A stretch of 39,489 nt of DNA from an uncultured Woeseiaceae bacterium (lineage in GTDB: Bacteria; Pseudomonadota; Gammaproteobacteria; Steroidobacterales; Woeseiaceae). Each line of letters begins with the position of its first letter. The first letter of the stretch is position 1. The translations under genes were made by a program, and so were the position numbers. Of this stretch, positions 16,689 to 26,195 are shown piece by piece. The notes beneath the pieces are model-generated. The model had not been told where the DNA came from and did not search any database. It saw nothing but the letters and a program-made list of their open reading frames with translations. Where the stretch lies: contig CALZJH010000020.1 of the NCBI GenBank assembly GCA_945787845.1, forward strand, positions 6,568 through 46,056. The letters run 5' to 3'.

Positions 16689-16883
16689 GAGGGCCTCCGA
16701 AAGGCGGTTTCAATCGCGAAAATACGCCTTTCTGGGTACTTTCATATAGGGGTTTCACACAGGAATGCCGCGGATTTTCGGCCTCAGTTCAGAGACGCCG
16801 AAGTGGCTTAAGTAGAAGCGCGTATCGGCCTTCGGCGGGGCTCTGGGTAGCATCAGGCAATAGCCCATAGGGAGATCCCTGCA

Positions 16884-18215
16884 ATGAGCAGAAACGTCTT
16901 GATCATGGGAGCCGCGGGGCGCGACTTCCATGTGTTCAACTGTATGTATCGCGATAACGAGGACGTCAATGTCATCGCCTTCACTGCGACGCAAATTCCC
17001 CACATCGAGGATCGCCGCTATCCGGTCGAACTGGCGGGAGCGCTGTATCCCGATGGAATCCCGATCGTTCCCGAGGAGGAACTCGAACCCTACCTCGACA
17101 GTGGGGACGTCGATGAGGTCATCTTCGCCTACTCCGACGTCAGCAACGATTACCTCAAGAACAAGAGAGCACAGGTAGAGGGCAAGGGCGTCGCGTTCTC
17201 GACGTTCGACATCGAAGGGTCGATGTTGTCGTCGAAGAAACCTGTCATCGCAATCACGGCCGTACGCACCGGCTGCGGCAAGAGCCAGGTGTCCCGACGC
17301 ATTACCGATATCCTGCGTGACCTGGGACTGAAGACGGTTGCGATTCGGCACCCCATGCCGTACGGCGATCTCGCCGCTCAGTCCGTCCAGCGCTTTGCAA
17401 GTTATGACGATCTCAAGAATAACGACTGCACTATCGAGGAACGCGAGGAATATGAGCCGCATATCGCAAACGGCGTCGTGGTCTACGCGGGCGTCGATTA
17501 CGGAGCGATTCTGGCGAAGGCTGAAGAGGAGGCCGATGTGATTGTCTGGGACGGCGGTAACAACGACACGCCGTTCTACAAGCCCGACCTCTGGATCTGC
17601 GTCGCTGATCCCCACCGTCCTGGCGACGAACTGAGCTACTTCCCGGGCACGGCCAACTTCCGGCATGCCGACGTTATCCTCATCGGCAAAGTTGGGCATG
17701 CGGATCCCGCGGCCGTCGAACTCGTGCGCGGCAATGCGCGGCGCATTAATCCGTCCGCCACGGTGTTGTTGCGCGAGTCGCCCCTCGATATACCCGACCC
17801 CGATGCGATTACCGACAAGCGCGTGCTCGTGATCGAAGACGGCCCGACCACGACCCACGGCGGCATGCCTTACGGTGCCGGCATCATGGCGGCGACGATC
17901 TGCGGTGTCGGTGAACTGGTCGATCCGCGCCCGTACGCGATCGGTGAGATTGCCGAAACCTACGAGCAGTACCCGAACATCGGCGACCTGTTACCGGCCA
18001 TGGGCTACGGCGACAAGCAGATCCAGGATCTTGAGAAGACCGTCAACGCGGTCGATTGTGACCTCGTCCTCGTCGCGACTCCGATCGACCTGACCCGGCT
18101 GATCGATATCGACAAGCCGAGCATGCGCATTGGCTACAGCCTGAAGCCTCTGGACGGGCAGCTGGCCGAGCTGGTCAGTGAGACCGTGAGATCAGGAGGT
18201 CACGTCGCCGCCTGA
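16884..18215 (+). CDS. cyclic 2,3-diphosphoglycerate synthetase-like P-loop GTPase
   Basis: A 443-residue protein. An N-terminal Rossmann-like part (VLIMGAAGRDFHVFN) is followed by a P-loop domain with VRTGCGKSQVSRRI (about residues 130-143), a switch-like IVWDGGNNDTPFY segment and the ILIGKVGHAD strand. This is the layout of archaeal cyclic 2,3-diphosphoglycerate synthetases, which make a thermoprotective phosphate metabolite; bacterial homologues are widespread, and I know of no proven cDPG production by them. Role here is therefore open. GGGAGA site 7-8 bases before the ATG. Divergent from malic enzyme; its 3' end overlaps the convergent TPR gene by 16 bases. Confidence 0.85.
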   Translation: MSRNVLIMGAAGRDFHVFNCMYRDNEDVNVIAFTATQIPHIEDRRYPVELAGALYPDGIPIVPEEELEPYLDSGDVDEVIFAYSDVSNDYLKNKRAQVEGKGVAFSTFDIEGSMLSSKKPVIAITAVRTGCGKSQVSRRITDILRDLGLKTVAIRHPMPYGDLAAQSVQRFASYDDLKNNDCTIEEREEYEPHIANGVVVYAGVDYGAILAKAEEEADVIVWDGGNNDTPFYKPDLWICVADPHRPGDELSYFPGTANFRHADVILIGKVGHADPAAVELVRGNARRINPSATVLLRESPLDIPDPDAITDKRVLVIEDGPTTTHGGMPYGAGIMAATICGVGELVDPRPYAIGEIAETYEQYPNIGDLLPAMGYGDKQIQDLEKTVNAVDCDLVLVATPIDLTRLIDIDKPSMRIGYSLKPLDGQLAELVSETVRSGGHVAA

Positions 18216-20407
18216 AGGTCGGCAAAATAGGTCTCGATGCTCGCGCGCAGGTCCGCTTCCTGAGCCTCCCAGCGGCGCATGGCGTCCTGGATACGAGGAT
18301 CGGCGACAATCTGGGCGTACTGTGGCTGCGACAGTACCTCCCGCCAGTTCGGGTACAGCGCGACCGGCTGCGTAAACAGTTCATCGAGCGCGACCTCGAT
18401 CGCTGCCGCGATTTCGCCGCGCAGCGTCAAAATGCCGACGTGATTGACGGCGTTCTCGGTGGGGTCGGCGCCCATCGACTCGGCGAATGCGAGCAGGACG
18501 TCCAGCCTGCGCAGAAGTTCGTCACGCGGCAGTGTGTGATACCAGCCGTCGAATACCGTCCCCTGCACACCGCGAAATTTCATCGAGACTCCGCCCGAGT
18601 CGACATCGAATATGCCGGGCTGCTGCTCCTCGAGCCACGCCAACTCTTCGTCAATCTGCCCGGTTCTCACGGCCGTCCGGATCAGGTGCTGGACGGCGCC
18701 GCCAAACGCAAAGCGACGGTCTTCTATATCGTCTTCAACCGCACGGCGGGCCGCCTCGATACTGCCTTCCAGATCGCCGATAGCCCGCGCGCGGGCAAGT
18801 TCTATCTGGTAAGCAATGGTGCTGGTCGGCGCCAGCGTGAGTACCCGATCGCGGAAGTCGTCGGCAATGTCGACGAGACCAAGCTGATAAAGGAATAACG
18901 AGAGGATGCCGGGGAGCTCATGATCCTCCGGATCGACCGCGATGGCGTTCATGAACTGCGTGACCATGGTGATGGCATCGCCGGATCGCAGGGCAACCGA
19001 ACCCAGGTAGCTGTATGCGTTCGGCTGCTGAGGCTCGAGTTCCAGCGACCGTTCGAGCGCGGCTTTCGCCTCATCCCAACGCCGCAGGCGCATATAAGCT
19101 GTGCCCAGTTCGTAGTGCAGGGACGGGTTGAACCTGTCGAGTGACAGGGCCCCCTGCAGCAGGGGCAGACTCTTCTCGTTTTGCTGCAATGCCGTGTACG
19201 CGCGCACCAGCAGGATACGCGGCTCGTAGGACGCCGGTGAGCTGTTTACGATGGCCTCGAGTTCGCTGGCGAGGTCCGGCAGCGCGGCTTCGTCGCCACT
19301 GGCAATCAGCGACATGGCCTTTGCATAGGTAGAGGTCGCTTTGGCGACCGGATCGTCGGGTTTAACCGCAAGAACCTGGTCGGTGATGGCGATAATTTCG
19401 GCATTGGCGGTCTCCGGGTCCATCAGCCCGGTCTCCGCCTGGTGCACGTAGCTATTGGCCAGCTCCGACTTGGCTTCGATGAAATCCGGATCGATCAGCA
19501 GGGCGCTCTTGAGCAGGGTCTCAGCCGCCAGCAAGCCCGCGTAAGAGTAGGTCGCTCGTGCCTTACGCGCCTGCAGATAGAGCTCGTAGGCATCGTAGTT
19601 TTCAGTGGTGATGCCGGTCACCTGCGCGTAAGAGTCGGTGCCCAGCAGCGACGCGGACAATGCGTTTCGAACCTGCTGTGCAATTTCGTCCTGGATCACG
19701 AAGACGTCGGTAAACTCGCGGTCGAAGTTCTTCGACCAGATATGAAAACCATCGCTTGCGCGGATCAGCTGCGCTGTGACTCGAATCTGGTCGCCGGCAC
19801 GCTGCACGCTGCCTTCAAGGATATGGGCGACTTCGAGCGCTGCCGCTATCTCCTGGATGCTCCTGTTCTGGCCCTTGAACGCGAAGCTTGAAGTACGCGC
19901 CGCTACCTGGAGATCGGGGACCTGTGCGAGCATGTGCAGCAAGGTCTCGGTCAGCCCGTCCGAGAAATACTCGTTGTCCTTGTCGCCGGACATGTTGTCG
20001 AACGGCAGCACGGCAATTGAGGTCGCACTGATGCCGAGATCGATGTCGGATGGGTCGTCTGCGGTATAGCGAGCGCTGAACAGGCCGATCACGATAATCA
20101 GCACGACGGCTACGGCAACCGCTGCCTGGTCCACACGTCTCGCGAAGCGGTTGGCACCGGGATGCTCGCGGTCGACTTCGTGCTCGCGCTTGATGCCCTC
20201 GGGCGTAATCTCGAAGAACCAGCTCAGGACGACGACTGGAATGAATCCAAACGCAAAAATCAGGATGACCGCGCGTGCGGCCCAGTCGGGTGCACCAATT
20301 TCGGGCAGGATCGTCGTGAGTACTTCGGTCAGCAGCCAGCCTACCACCAGGTACCCGGCAGCAACGCGAAGGACGTTTCGACGTCTAAGTTCGGCGACAA
20401 GTGACAT
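18200..20407 (-). CDS. membrane TolB-like/TPR protein
   Basis: A 735-residue protein with three predicted N-terminal membrane helices (RVAAGYLVVGWLLTEVLTTI, VILIFAFGFIPVVVLSWFF and AVAVAVVLIIVIGLF, within residues 13-110). Next comes a TolB-N/FlgO-like domain (SIAVLPFDNMSGDKDNEYFS through LEGSVQRAGDQIRVTAQLI, about 130-255), the same one found in many TPR-containing adenylate cyclase-like and winged-helix regulators. The C-terminal half is TPR (for example LSLDRFNPSLHYELGTAYMR, AKAALERSLELEPQQPNAYS). It lacks a cyclase or DNA-binding domain, so it may be a scaffold or sensor in the inner membrane. Common in marine gammaproteobacteria; function unknown. Confidence 0.88.
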   Translation of the reverse strand: MSLVAELRRRNVLRVAAGYLVVGWLLTEVLTTILPEIGAPDWAARAVILIFAFGFIPVVVLSWFFEITPEGIKREHEVDREHPGANRFARRVDQAAVAVAVVLIIVIGLFSARYTADDPSDIDLGISATSIAVLPFDNMSGDKDNEYFSDGLTETLLHMLAQVPDLQVAARTSSFAFKGQNRSIQEIAAALEVAHILEGSVQRAGDQIRVTAQLIRASDGFHIWSKNFDREFTDVFVIQDEIAQQVRNALSASLLGTDSYAQVTGITTENYDAYELYLQARKARATYSYAGLLAAETLLKSALLIDPDFIEAKSELANSYVHQAETGLMDPETANAEIIAITDQVLAVKPDDPVAKATSTYAKAMSLIASGDEAALPDLASELEAIVNSSPASYEPRILLVRAYTALQQNEKSLPLLQGALSLDRFNPSLHYELGTAYMRLRRWDEAKAALERSLELEPQQPNAYSYLGSVALRSGDAITMVTQFMNAIAVDPEDHELPGILSLFLYQLGLVDIADDFRDRVLTLAPTSTIAYQIELARARAIGDLEGSIEAARRAVEDDIEDRRFAFGGAVQHLIRTAVRTGQIDEELAWLEEQQPGIFDVDSGGVSMKFRGVQGTVFDGWYHTLPRDELLRRLDVLLAFAESMGADPTENAVNHVGILTLRGEIAAAIEVALDELFTQPVALYPNWREVLSQPQYAQIVADPRIQDAMRRWEAQEADLRASIETYFADLQAAT

Positions 20408-20482
20408 TCAGGACTCCGCACGTGCCCGTGCGTTGGAGATTACACGATATTTAGATGCGTGATGGGCCCTGAAGGTTTCAAA

Positions 20483-21874
20483 TTAAGCGCGCAGATCCTC
20501 GTGAATTTCCTGTGCCGCGGTTTTGCCGGCACCGGCTGCGAGAATTACCGTGGCGGCGCCGGTCACGGCGTCACCACCGGCAAACACATGCTCGCGTGAC
20601 GTCTCGGAGGAATTGTCATGAACGACCAGGCAGCCCCACTTGTTGGACTCGAGGCCCTTCGTCGTTTGCAGCAGCAATGGATTCGGCTTGTTGCCTATTG
20701 ATAGCACGACATTGTCTACCGGCATGACGAACTCGGAGCCTTCAATCGGGACGGGCCGCGCACGGCCTGACGCGTCGGGCTCGCCGAGTTCCATACGGAT
20801 ACACTTGAGGCCCGTCACCCAGCCATCCTCGTCGCCGAGCACCTCGATCGGGTTGGTCAGCCAGTGGAATTCGACGCCTTCCTCGATGGCATGGTGATGC
20901 TCTTCGACGCGAGCCGTCATTTCCTTATCGCTGCGGCGATACACGATCATGCCCTTTTCAGCCCCGACGCGCAGTGCGGTGCGCACCGTGTCCATGGCGG
21001 TGTTGCCGGCACCGATAACGGCGACGCGCTTGCCGACCATGACGGGCGTATCGGCATTCGGGAAGTCATTGGCGTGCATCAGGTTCACGCGCGTCAGGAA
21101 CTCGTTGGCCGAGTAGACACCGTTGAGGTTCTCGCCAGGGATACCCATGAAGGAGGGCAGGCCGGCCCCCGTGCCGATAAATACGGCCGAGAACCCCATC
21201 TCGCCCATGAGCTGGTCCATCGTGATCGTCTTGCCAATGATGACGTTGCAGACGATTTCAACGCCCAGCTTCCTGAGCTGGTCGATCTCCCAGTCCAGCA
21301 CGTCCTTGGGCAGACGAAACTCGGGAATACCATAGCGCAGGACACCACCGGGCGCATGCAGCGCCTCGAAGATCGTTACGGGATAGCCGAGGCGTGCCAG
21401 TTCGCCCGCACACACGAGGCCCGCGGGGCCCGAGCCGATGATCGCGACTTTCTCGGCACGGTCCAGTTTGACGGTGACGTCGACCGGCGGCTGTGCCATT
21501 TCCCAGTCAGCGACAAAGCGCTCGAGATAGCCAATAGCTACGGGCTTGAAGCGAATGCCAACTGAACATTGTTCTTCGCACTGCACTTCCTGCGGGCAGA
21601 CGCGGCCGCAGACAGCAGGCAGAGGATTCGACGCACGCAGCACTTCGGCGGCGCCGCGCATGTCGCCCGATGCTACCCTGTGAACGAAGTCGGGAATCGG
21701 CACACGGACCGGGCAGCCTTCGATACAGACCGGGTCCTGGCAGCGCAGGCAACGCTCGGCTTCGAACTGCGCATGCGCAATGCCGTAGCCTTCGTTAACT
21801 TCCTCGAAATCATGCGAGCGGAGTGCCGCATCGCGTTCGGGCATGGGTGTTTTGTCAACGCGTTTTACAGGCAT
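20483..21874 (-). CDS. NfnB-like/GltD-type FAD and Fe-S NADPH oxidoreductase subunit
   Basis: A 463-residue flavoprotein of the glutamate synthase small-subunit family, matching the large (beta) subunit of NADH-dependent ferredoxin:NADP oxidoreductase (Nfn). The N-terminal Fe-S region has CLRCQDPVCIEGCPV and CGRVCPQEVQCEEQC (two cluster sites). FAD is bound at IIGSGPAGLVCAGEL and NADPH at VIGAGNTAMDTVRTALR; the C-terminal AGGDAVTGAATVILAAGAGK closes the FAD site. The start at 21874 shares TGATG with the stop of the NfnA-like gene. With the partner subunit directly upstream and no GltB nearby, an Nfn-type complex is more likely than glutamate synthase. Whether it bifurcates electrons is not shown by sequence. 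Confidence 0.88.
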   Translation of the reverse strand: MPVKRVDKTPMPERDAALRSHDFEEVNEGYGIAHAQFEAERCLRCQDPVCIEGCPVRVPIPDFVHRVASGDMRGAAEVLRASNPLPAVCGRVCPQEVQCEEQCSVGIRFKPVAIGYLERFVADWEMAQPPVDVTVKLDRAEKVAIIGSGPAGLVCAGELARLGYPVTIFEALHAPGGVLRYGIPEFRLPKDVLDWEIDQLRKLGVEIVCNVIIGKTITMDQLMGEMGFSAVFIGTGAGLPSFMGIPGENLNGVYSANEFLTRVNLMHANDFPNADTPVMVGKRVAVIGAGNTAMDTVRTALRVGAEKGMIVYRRSDKEMTARVEEHHHAIEEGVEFHWLTNPIEVLGDEDGWVTGLKCIRMELGEPDASGRARPVPIEGSEFVMPVDNVVLSIGNKPNPLLLQTTKGLESNKWGCLVVHDNSSETSREHVFAGGDAVTGAATVILAAGAGKTAAQEIHEDLRA

Positions 21875-22725
21875 CAGACTTGTCCCACGGCAAGCTTGCG
21901 GCATTCCGTACGGTCTTTCGACTCAGCCTCTTGCTTGACGTACATCTTGTTACGACGAACGGCCTCTTCAAAATCGACCTGGTGGGCATCGAAGAACGGG
22001 CCGTCAACGCAGGCAAACTTCACTTCGTTATTAACAGTAACGCGACAGCCGCCGCACATGCCGGTGCCGTCGATCATCAGCGGATCGAGCGACACGAGCG
22101 TCGGGATATCCTTGCCGCGCGTAGTCTCGGTGACGGCGCGCATCATCGGCATCGGGCCGATGGCAACGACCATGTCGGGGCGTCCCGGCCCGTCGCCGTC
22201 GATCAACTGTGCCAGGCGTTCCGTGACAAAGCCGTGAAATCCCTCGGAGCCGTCGTCGGTGCAGAGTTCCAGGTTGTCACAGACTTCAGTCAATTCCTCA
22301 TTGAGAATCAACAGGTCCTTTTCGCGTGCGCCGTTGATAATCGTCGTGGTGTCGCCCCGCTGGCGCAGCTCGCGCATCAGGCAGAGCAGGGCCGCAGCGC
22401 CAAAGCCGCCGCCGATTCCGACGATATGACCTTCGACCGGTATCTCGAGCGGCATGCCGAGCGGTCCGACGAGGTCGCGGATTTCATCCCCGACTTCCAG
22501 CTGTCCGAGTAAGCGTGTGGTCGTGCCGACTTCCTGCACGACAATCGTCAATGTGCCTTCATCGCGATCGTAATCGGCGATCGTCAGGGGAATGCGTTCG
22601 CCGCCTTCACGTACGCGCACGATGACGAACTGCCCGGGCTTCGCGGCCTTCGCGACCAGCGGCGCATCCACCTTGTACAGCTTGGTGATGGGCGTCAGCG
22701 GACGTTTTTCAAGGATTTTGGGCAT
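21874..22725 (-). CDS. NfnA-like ferredoxin-NADP reductase subunit alpha
   Basis: A 283-residue FAD and [2Fe-2S] protein of the dihydroorotate dehydrogenase electron-transfer/sulfide dehydrogenase alpha family. The FAD-binding barrel carries RIPLTIADYD, the NAD-binding domain has VGIGGGFGAAALLCLM and AIGPMPMMRAV, and the cluster is held by MCGGCRVTVNNEVKFAC with the family-typical DGPFFDAHQVDF after it. This is the NfnA (small) subunit that binds NAD(H). The gene starts 3 bases after the stop of the fused oxidoreductase gene and overlaps the NfnB-like gene, so the pair is co-translated. Confidence 0.9.
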   Translation of the reverse strand: MPKILEKRPLTPITKLYKVDAPLVAKAAKPGQFVIVRVREGGERIPLTIADYDRDEGTLTIVVQEVGTTTRLLGQLEVGDEIRDLVGPLGMPLEIPVEGHIVGIGGGFGAAALLCLMRELRQRGDTTTIINGAREKDLLILNEELTEVCDNLELCTDDGSEGFHGFVTERLAQLIDGDGPGRPDMVVAIGPMPMMRAVTETTRGKDIPTLVSLDPLMIDGTGMCGGCRVTVNNEVKFACVDGPFFDAHQVDFEEAVRRNKMYVKQEAESKDRTECRKLAVGQV

Positions 22726-22728
22726 CGT

Positions 22729-25026
22729 CTACAGCTCCGGGTGTTCGGACTTGATCTTCAGTTTGCGCCAGCGTGTCTCCACCTCTAGCTCGATCATCCC
22801 GAGCCGTTCAGCGTTCTCGGCTTCCAGCATGTGCTTGGTCTTGCCCATCTGCCCGAGCCAGGCGCCAACCGTGCGGCGCCGTCCGATGGCATCCGGATCG
22901 TACGTGACCAGCGTGTGACCTTTCTCCACTTCGTAAAGCGGGAAGAAGCAACAGTCGATCGCGGTTTGCAGGACCTCCTGCGCTGCGTCGTCCTTGGTGC
23001 GCCAGTTCAGCGGACAGAACGACAGAACCTTGCCGTACACGAGGCCTTCGCGCTGCGCATACCACTGTGCCTTGCTGATCTTGCGCATGAAGTCCTCGGG
23101 ATAGCCTTCACTGGCCGTGAAGACGTAGGGCAGGTTACAGGCGGCGAATATCTGCGCCGTGTCCTTGTGGTGGAAGCGTTTGCCCGACAGTTTGTCACCG
23201 ACCTCGCTTGTTGAGGTGCGGTGGCCGAACGGCGTTGCGTAGGATAGCTGCGAGCCGGTGTTCATGTAGCCCTGGTTGTCGTATTCGAGGATGATCATCT
23301 TGTGGTTGCGATGCGCCGTGCCGAGCGCCGCGCCCATGCCGATGTCCATACCGCCGTCGCCTGTGACCATGATGAAGGTTGTGTCTTCGCCTTCCGGTGC
23401 TGCCGGGATTTCACCTCGACGGATGCGCTCGTGGTACATCTCGACCAGGCCGGACAGCGTTGCCGCGCCGTTCTGGAACAGGTTATGGATATAGGTAATA
23501 CGATGAGCCGTCTTTGGGTAACCCGTCGTAGTGACCATGGCGCAGCCGGTCTGGAACAGGACGACAATGTTACCTTCGAGCACGTTGTACGCTTGCCGCA
23601 GCATCGGGAAGAAGCCACAGCCCGGGCAGGCACCGTGTCCCGGCGCAATCCGCGATGGGGTCGTGGTCATCTCCCACAGCGGCTTGAGCTCAACCTCGAG
23701 TTTGTTGGTTTCGGGGTTAGGCGTGACGGTCGCCATGCCGCGGGAAACCTCTTCCGCCTTGATAGGCGGCAGGCCCGGGGCAGGGCCCGCGTCATCGTCG
23801 CCGGCGTAGGCGCCGTGATACTCGAACGGAACCTCGACCTTGCCGGTCTCGGCTGCCGTCAGCGCTTCGTGGAAGAACTCCTCAGCATCCGCGTCATAGA
23901 AATCCTTGCCGCCCAGGCCGTATACACGGCTCATCACCAGGGTTCTATTGTCAGGGTCCTGTTGCAGAGCAGCACGAACTTCCAGCGACAGGTTGCCGCC
24001 TTCAGCGCCGTAAGAATCACCGCGATCGCCGACAACGACGGCGCGAACGTTCTTTAAAAGTCTGCGGATTTCGTCGGTCGGGAACGGCCGCAGCACATTA
24101 GGTGAAACAACGCCGACCTTGTGCCCTTTCTCACGCATCTTATCGGCAACGCCCTTGGCGTTTTCGGCGGCTGAATTGAGAAGCACGAGGGCAACGTCGG
24201 CATCGTCCATCCGGTAAGCGTCCACCGTGCGGTAGTCGCGTCCCGAGAATGCATAAAACTCCTGGAAAATTTCGGGAATGACGCGCCGAGCCGCTTCCAT
24301 GGCCTGGTGTTGTTGCACCTTGTTGTTGATTAGGTCCGGATCGTTCATGTACGGCCCGAAAGTGACGGGCCGGTCCGGATCCAGTGCGCTGTAGGGGTCT
24401 TCCCGTTCGCCAACGAACGCCTTAACGGCCTCAGGGTCGTCAAATCGATCGATGCGCCGTTTCTGGTGACTCGTCAGGAAGCCGTCGTAAGCCACGATGA
24501 CGGGCAGACGAACGTCAGGATGTTCGCCGATCCTGACCGCGGCGAAGTTCATGTCGTAAGCAGATTGTGGATCGCGCGCCATGAGAATGATCCAGCCGGC
24601 ATTCAAGACGAAATAGATGTCTGAATGATCACAGCGAATATCGAGTGGGCCCGAGACGGTGCGTGTCGATACGTTCAGGACCATCGGTACGCGGGTACCC
24701 GACTGCACCGGCAATTGTTCGAGGGAATACAACAGGCCCTGCGACGACGTCGCGTTCAGTACGCGTCCACCACCCAGCGCCGCGCCGTAGCAGATGCCGG
24801 CCGCACCGTGCTCGCCATCGGCCGGGATCATCACGATGTCGTGTTCACCGTCGGCCTGCATCTTCGACAAGGTTTCGGCGACCTCGGTCGAGGGCGTTAT
24901 CGGGAAGTAGCCCATGACATGGAAGCCGATGTCACGTGCAGCGAGTGCCGCGGCTTCATTGCCGCTCTTGAAATCGTGAACCTGGGCGACGGGGCCTGAG
25001 CGGGTTACTGCTGTTGAATCAAGCAT
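22729..25026 (-). CDS. 2-oxoacid (pyruvate):ferredoxin oxidoreductase, fused alpha and beta subunits
   Basis: A 765-residue fusion. The alpha part (about 1-400) has SGNEAAALAARDIG, YFPITPSTEVAE, TSSQGLLYSLEQLP and IVAYDGFLTSHQKRRI, the last close to the DGFRTSHE pattern of pyruvate:ferredoxin oxidoreductases. The beta part (about 455-765) has GHGACPGCGFFPML (cluster cysteines), the TPP-binding motif GDGGMDIGMG (near residue 555) with the Asn of EYDNQGYMNTGSQ, and SEVGDKLSGKR. The enzyme would oxidise pyruvate or a related 2-oxoacid to acyl-CoA with ferredoxin, or run in reverse. Start at 25026 has an AGGAGG site 6 bases before it and overlaps the upstream subunit gene by 8 bases. Substrate is inferred. 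Confidence 0.88.
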   Translation of the reverse strand: MLDSTAVTRSGPVAQVHDFKSGNEAAALAARDIGFHVMGYFPITPSTEVAETLSKMQADGEHDIVMIPADGEHGAAGICYGAALGGGRVLNATSSQGLLYSLEQLPVQSGTRVPMVLNVSTRTVSGPLDIRCDHSDIYFVLNAGWIILMARDPQSAYDMNFAAVRIGEHPDVRLPVIVAYDGFLTSHQKRRIDRFDDPEAVKAFVGEREDPYSALDPDRPVTFGPYMNDPDLINNKVQQHQAMEAARRVIPEIFQEFYAFSGRDYRTVDAYRMDDADVALVLLNSAAENAKGVADKMREKGHKVGVVSPNVLRPFPTDEIRRLLKNVRAVVVGDRGDSYGAEGGNLSLEVRAALQQDPDNRTLVMSRVYGLGGKDFYDADAEEFFHEALTAAETGKVEVPFEYHGAYAGDDDAGPAPGLPPIKAEEVSRGMATVTPNPETNKLEVELKPLWEMTTTPSRIAPGHGACPGCGFFPMLRQAYNVLEGNIVVLFQTGCAMVTTTGYPKTAHRITYIHNLFQNGAATLSGLVEMYHERIRRGEIPAAPEGEDTTFIMVTGDGGMDIGMGAALGTAHRNHKMIILEYDNQGYMNTGSQLSYATPFGHRTSTSEVGDKLSGKRFHHKDTAQIFAACNLPYVFTASEGYPEDFMRKISKAQWYAQREGLVYGKVLSFCPLNWRTKDDAAQEVLQTAIDCCFFPLYEVEKGHTLVTYDPDAIGRRRTVGAWLGQMGKTKHMLEAENAERLGMIELEVETRWRKLKIKSEHPEL

Positions 25027-26041
25027 GTTTGCCTCCTGCCGCGGATGTGAGCTCGGTGAATAACGGGACGCGCAGCTCATCGGCCTTGCCCGGCAATTCG
25101 GCTTCGCGCGTCATGGCGCTCGTCGAGCACGTCTCGACACAGCGCATGCAGCCCTTGCAATACTGGTAGTCAATGCCGTCGAGTTTGACGAGCGGCTTGC
25201 CGTCCTCATCCGTATGCGTCGACCAGACGAGGCACAGGTCGGGGCAGACCATGTCGCACATGCCGCAGTCGATGCACTTGTCCCTGTCGAGAACCGGCAT
25301 CCAGCCGGTACGCGAGGTATGCAGGTCGTTGTGAGCCGTATTACCCGGTGTCGGCAGCACGCCGCCAATGGGGGCGGTGCGATAACCCCACACGGGATTG
25401 GAGGACATCGTCGGCACATTCCCGTCGAGCTTGCCGATGTTCTTTATGAATTCGACTTCGTCAGCGCCGCGGCTAAATGCGCGCTCGTTTGCCGTGGCGA
25501 TCTTCTTGCTCTTGCTGGCAAAGGTTGCGGTGAGGGCATCGAGAACCGCCTGCCGCCGGAGTAGCGGCACGGCTTCTGCCAGGGTGCCAATGAGTACCGC
25601 GTTTTCACGCGAGCTCTCTTCGAACGCGATCTTTTGCGCATCGACGCGGATCACTTTCGCCGTCTTTGGCAAGAGCGACAGCCCTACCGGAACGTCGCCT
25701 TCGTGCCCCGCGTAAATCAGGGTGCCATTCGCTTTCAGGCCGGATAGCGTGGCGGGGTGCGCCAGGAGGCCGCTGTGAAAGACGACAATCACATCCGGCT
25801 CTTCGATTGGCGCACTCGTTCGAATCGCCTTGTCGGCCGGGGCAAGTCGTATGAATGAACGCACGACAGAGCCCTTTTTCTCAGAGCCGTAGGATGAAAA
25901 GTGTGAGCCGTTCATATTCATTCTCAGAACAGCTGCGCTGGCGACTATTTTTCCAGCAACGTGGGCGCCAAGCCCACCGATAGATTCAAAGCGGATTTCG
26001 AAAAACTCCGCCCCGTTGGGCATAGAGACTTCCCGGGTCAT
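25019..26041 (-). CDS. 2-oxoacid:ferredoxin oxidoreductase, fused gamma and delta (ferredoxin) subunits
   Basis: A 340-residue partner of the fused alpha-beta subunit. The gamma domain covers about residues 10-190 (FEIRFESIGGLGAHVAGKI, then SYGSEKKGSVVRSFIRLA and PDVIVVFHSGLL). A delta-type ferredoxin domain follows with two four-cysteine sites, CIDCGMCDMVCPDLC and CKGCMRCVETC (about residues 255-310), for two [4Fe-4S] clusters. It is the first gene of the four-gene ferredoxin operon. The start at 26041 has a GGGAGC-type site; an alternative at 26023 (MPNGAEFFEI) is also reasonable. Confidence 0.88.
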   Translation of the reverse strand: MTREVSMPNGAEFFEIRFESIGGLGAHVAGKIVASAAVLRMNMNGSHFSSYGSEKKGSVVRSFIRLAPADKAIRTSAPIEEPDVIVVFHSGLLAHPATLSGLKANGTLIYAGHEGDVPVGLSLLPKTAKVIRVDAQKIAFEESSRENAVLIGTLAEAVPLLRRQAVLDALTATFASKSKKIATANERAFSRGADEVEFIKNIGKLDGNVPTMSSNPVWGYRTAPIGGVLPTPGNTAHNDLHTSRTGWMPVLDRDKCIDCGMCDMVCPDLCLVWSTHTDEDGKPLVKLDGIDYQYCKGCMRCVETCSTSAMTREAELPGKADELRVPLFTELTSAAGGKHA

Positions 26042-26195
26042 GGACCTGCTCCCTTGGCGTGCAACGATCGCACCCTGACACGTTTAGCTTACGCCGGGCC
26101 GTCCTCTTATGAATACGCAACTTCCGTACCTCGCTTACGTACTTCTTTCCGGCGGCAGGCAGCGGCAACAGGAACCACGCTTGCCAGCTATTGCC

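Noticed and set aside
16755..17858. Long minus-strand ORF (367 codons) opposite the cyclic 2,3-diphosphoglycerate synthetase-like gene
   Set aside because: Shadow of a strongly supported gene; no recognisable domain, and long antisense ORFs are common in GC-rich coding DNA.
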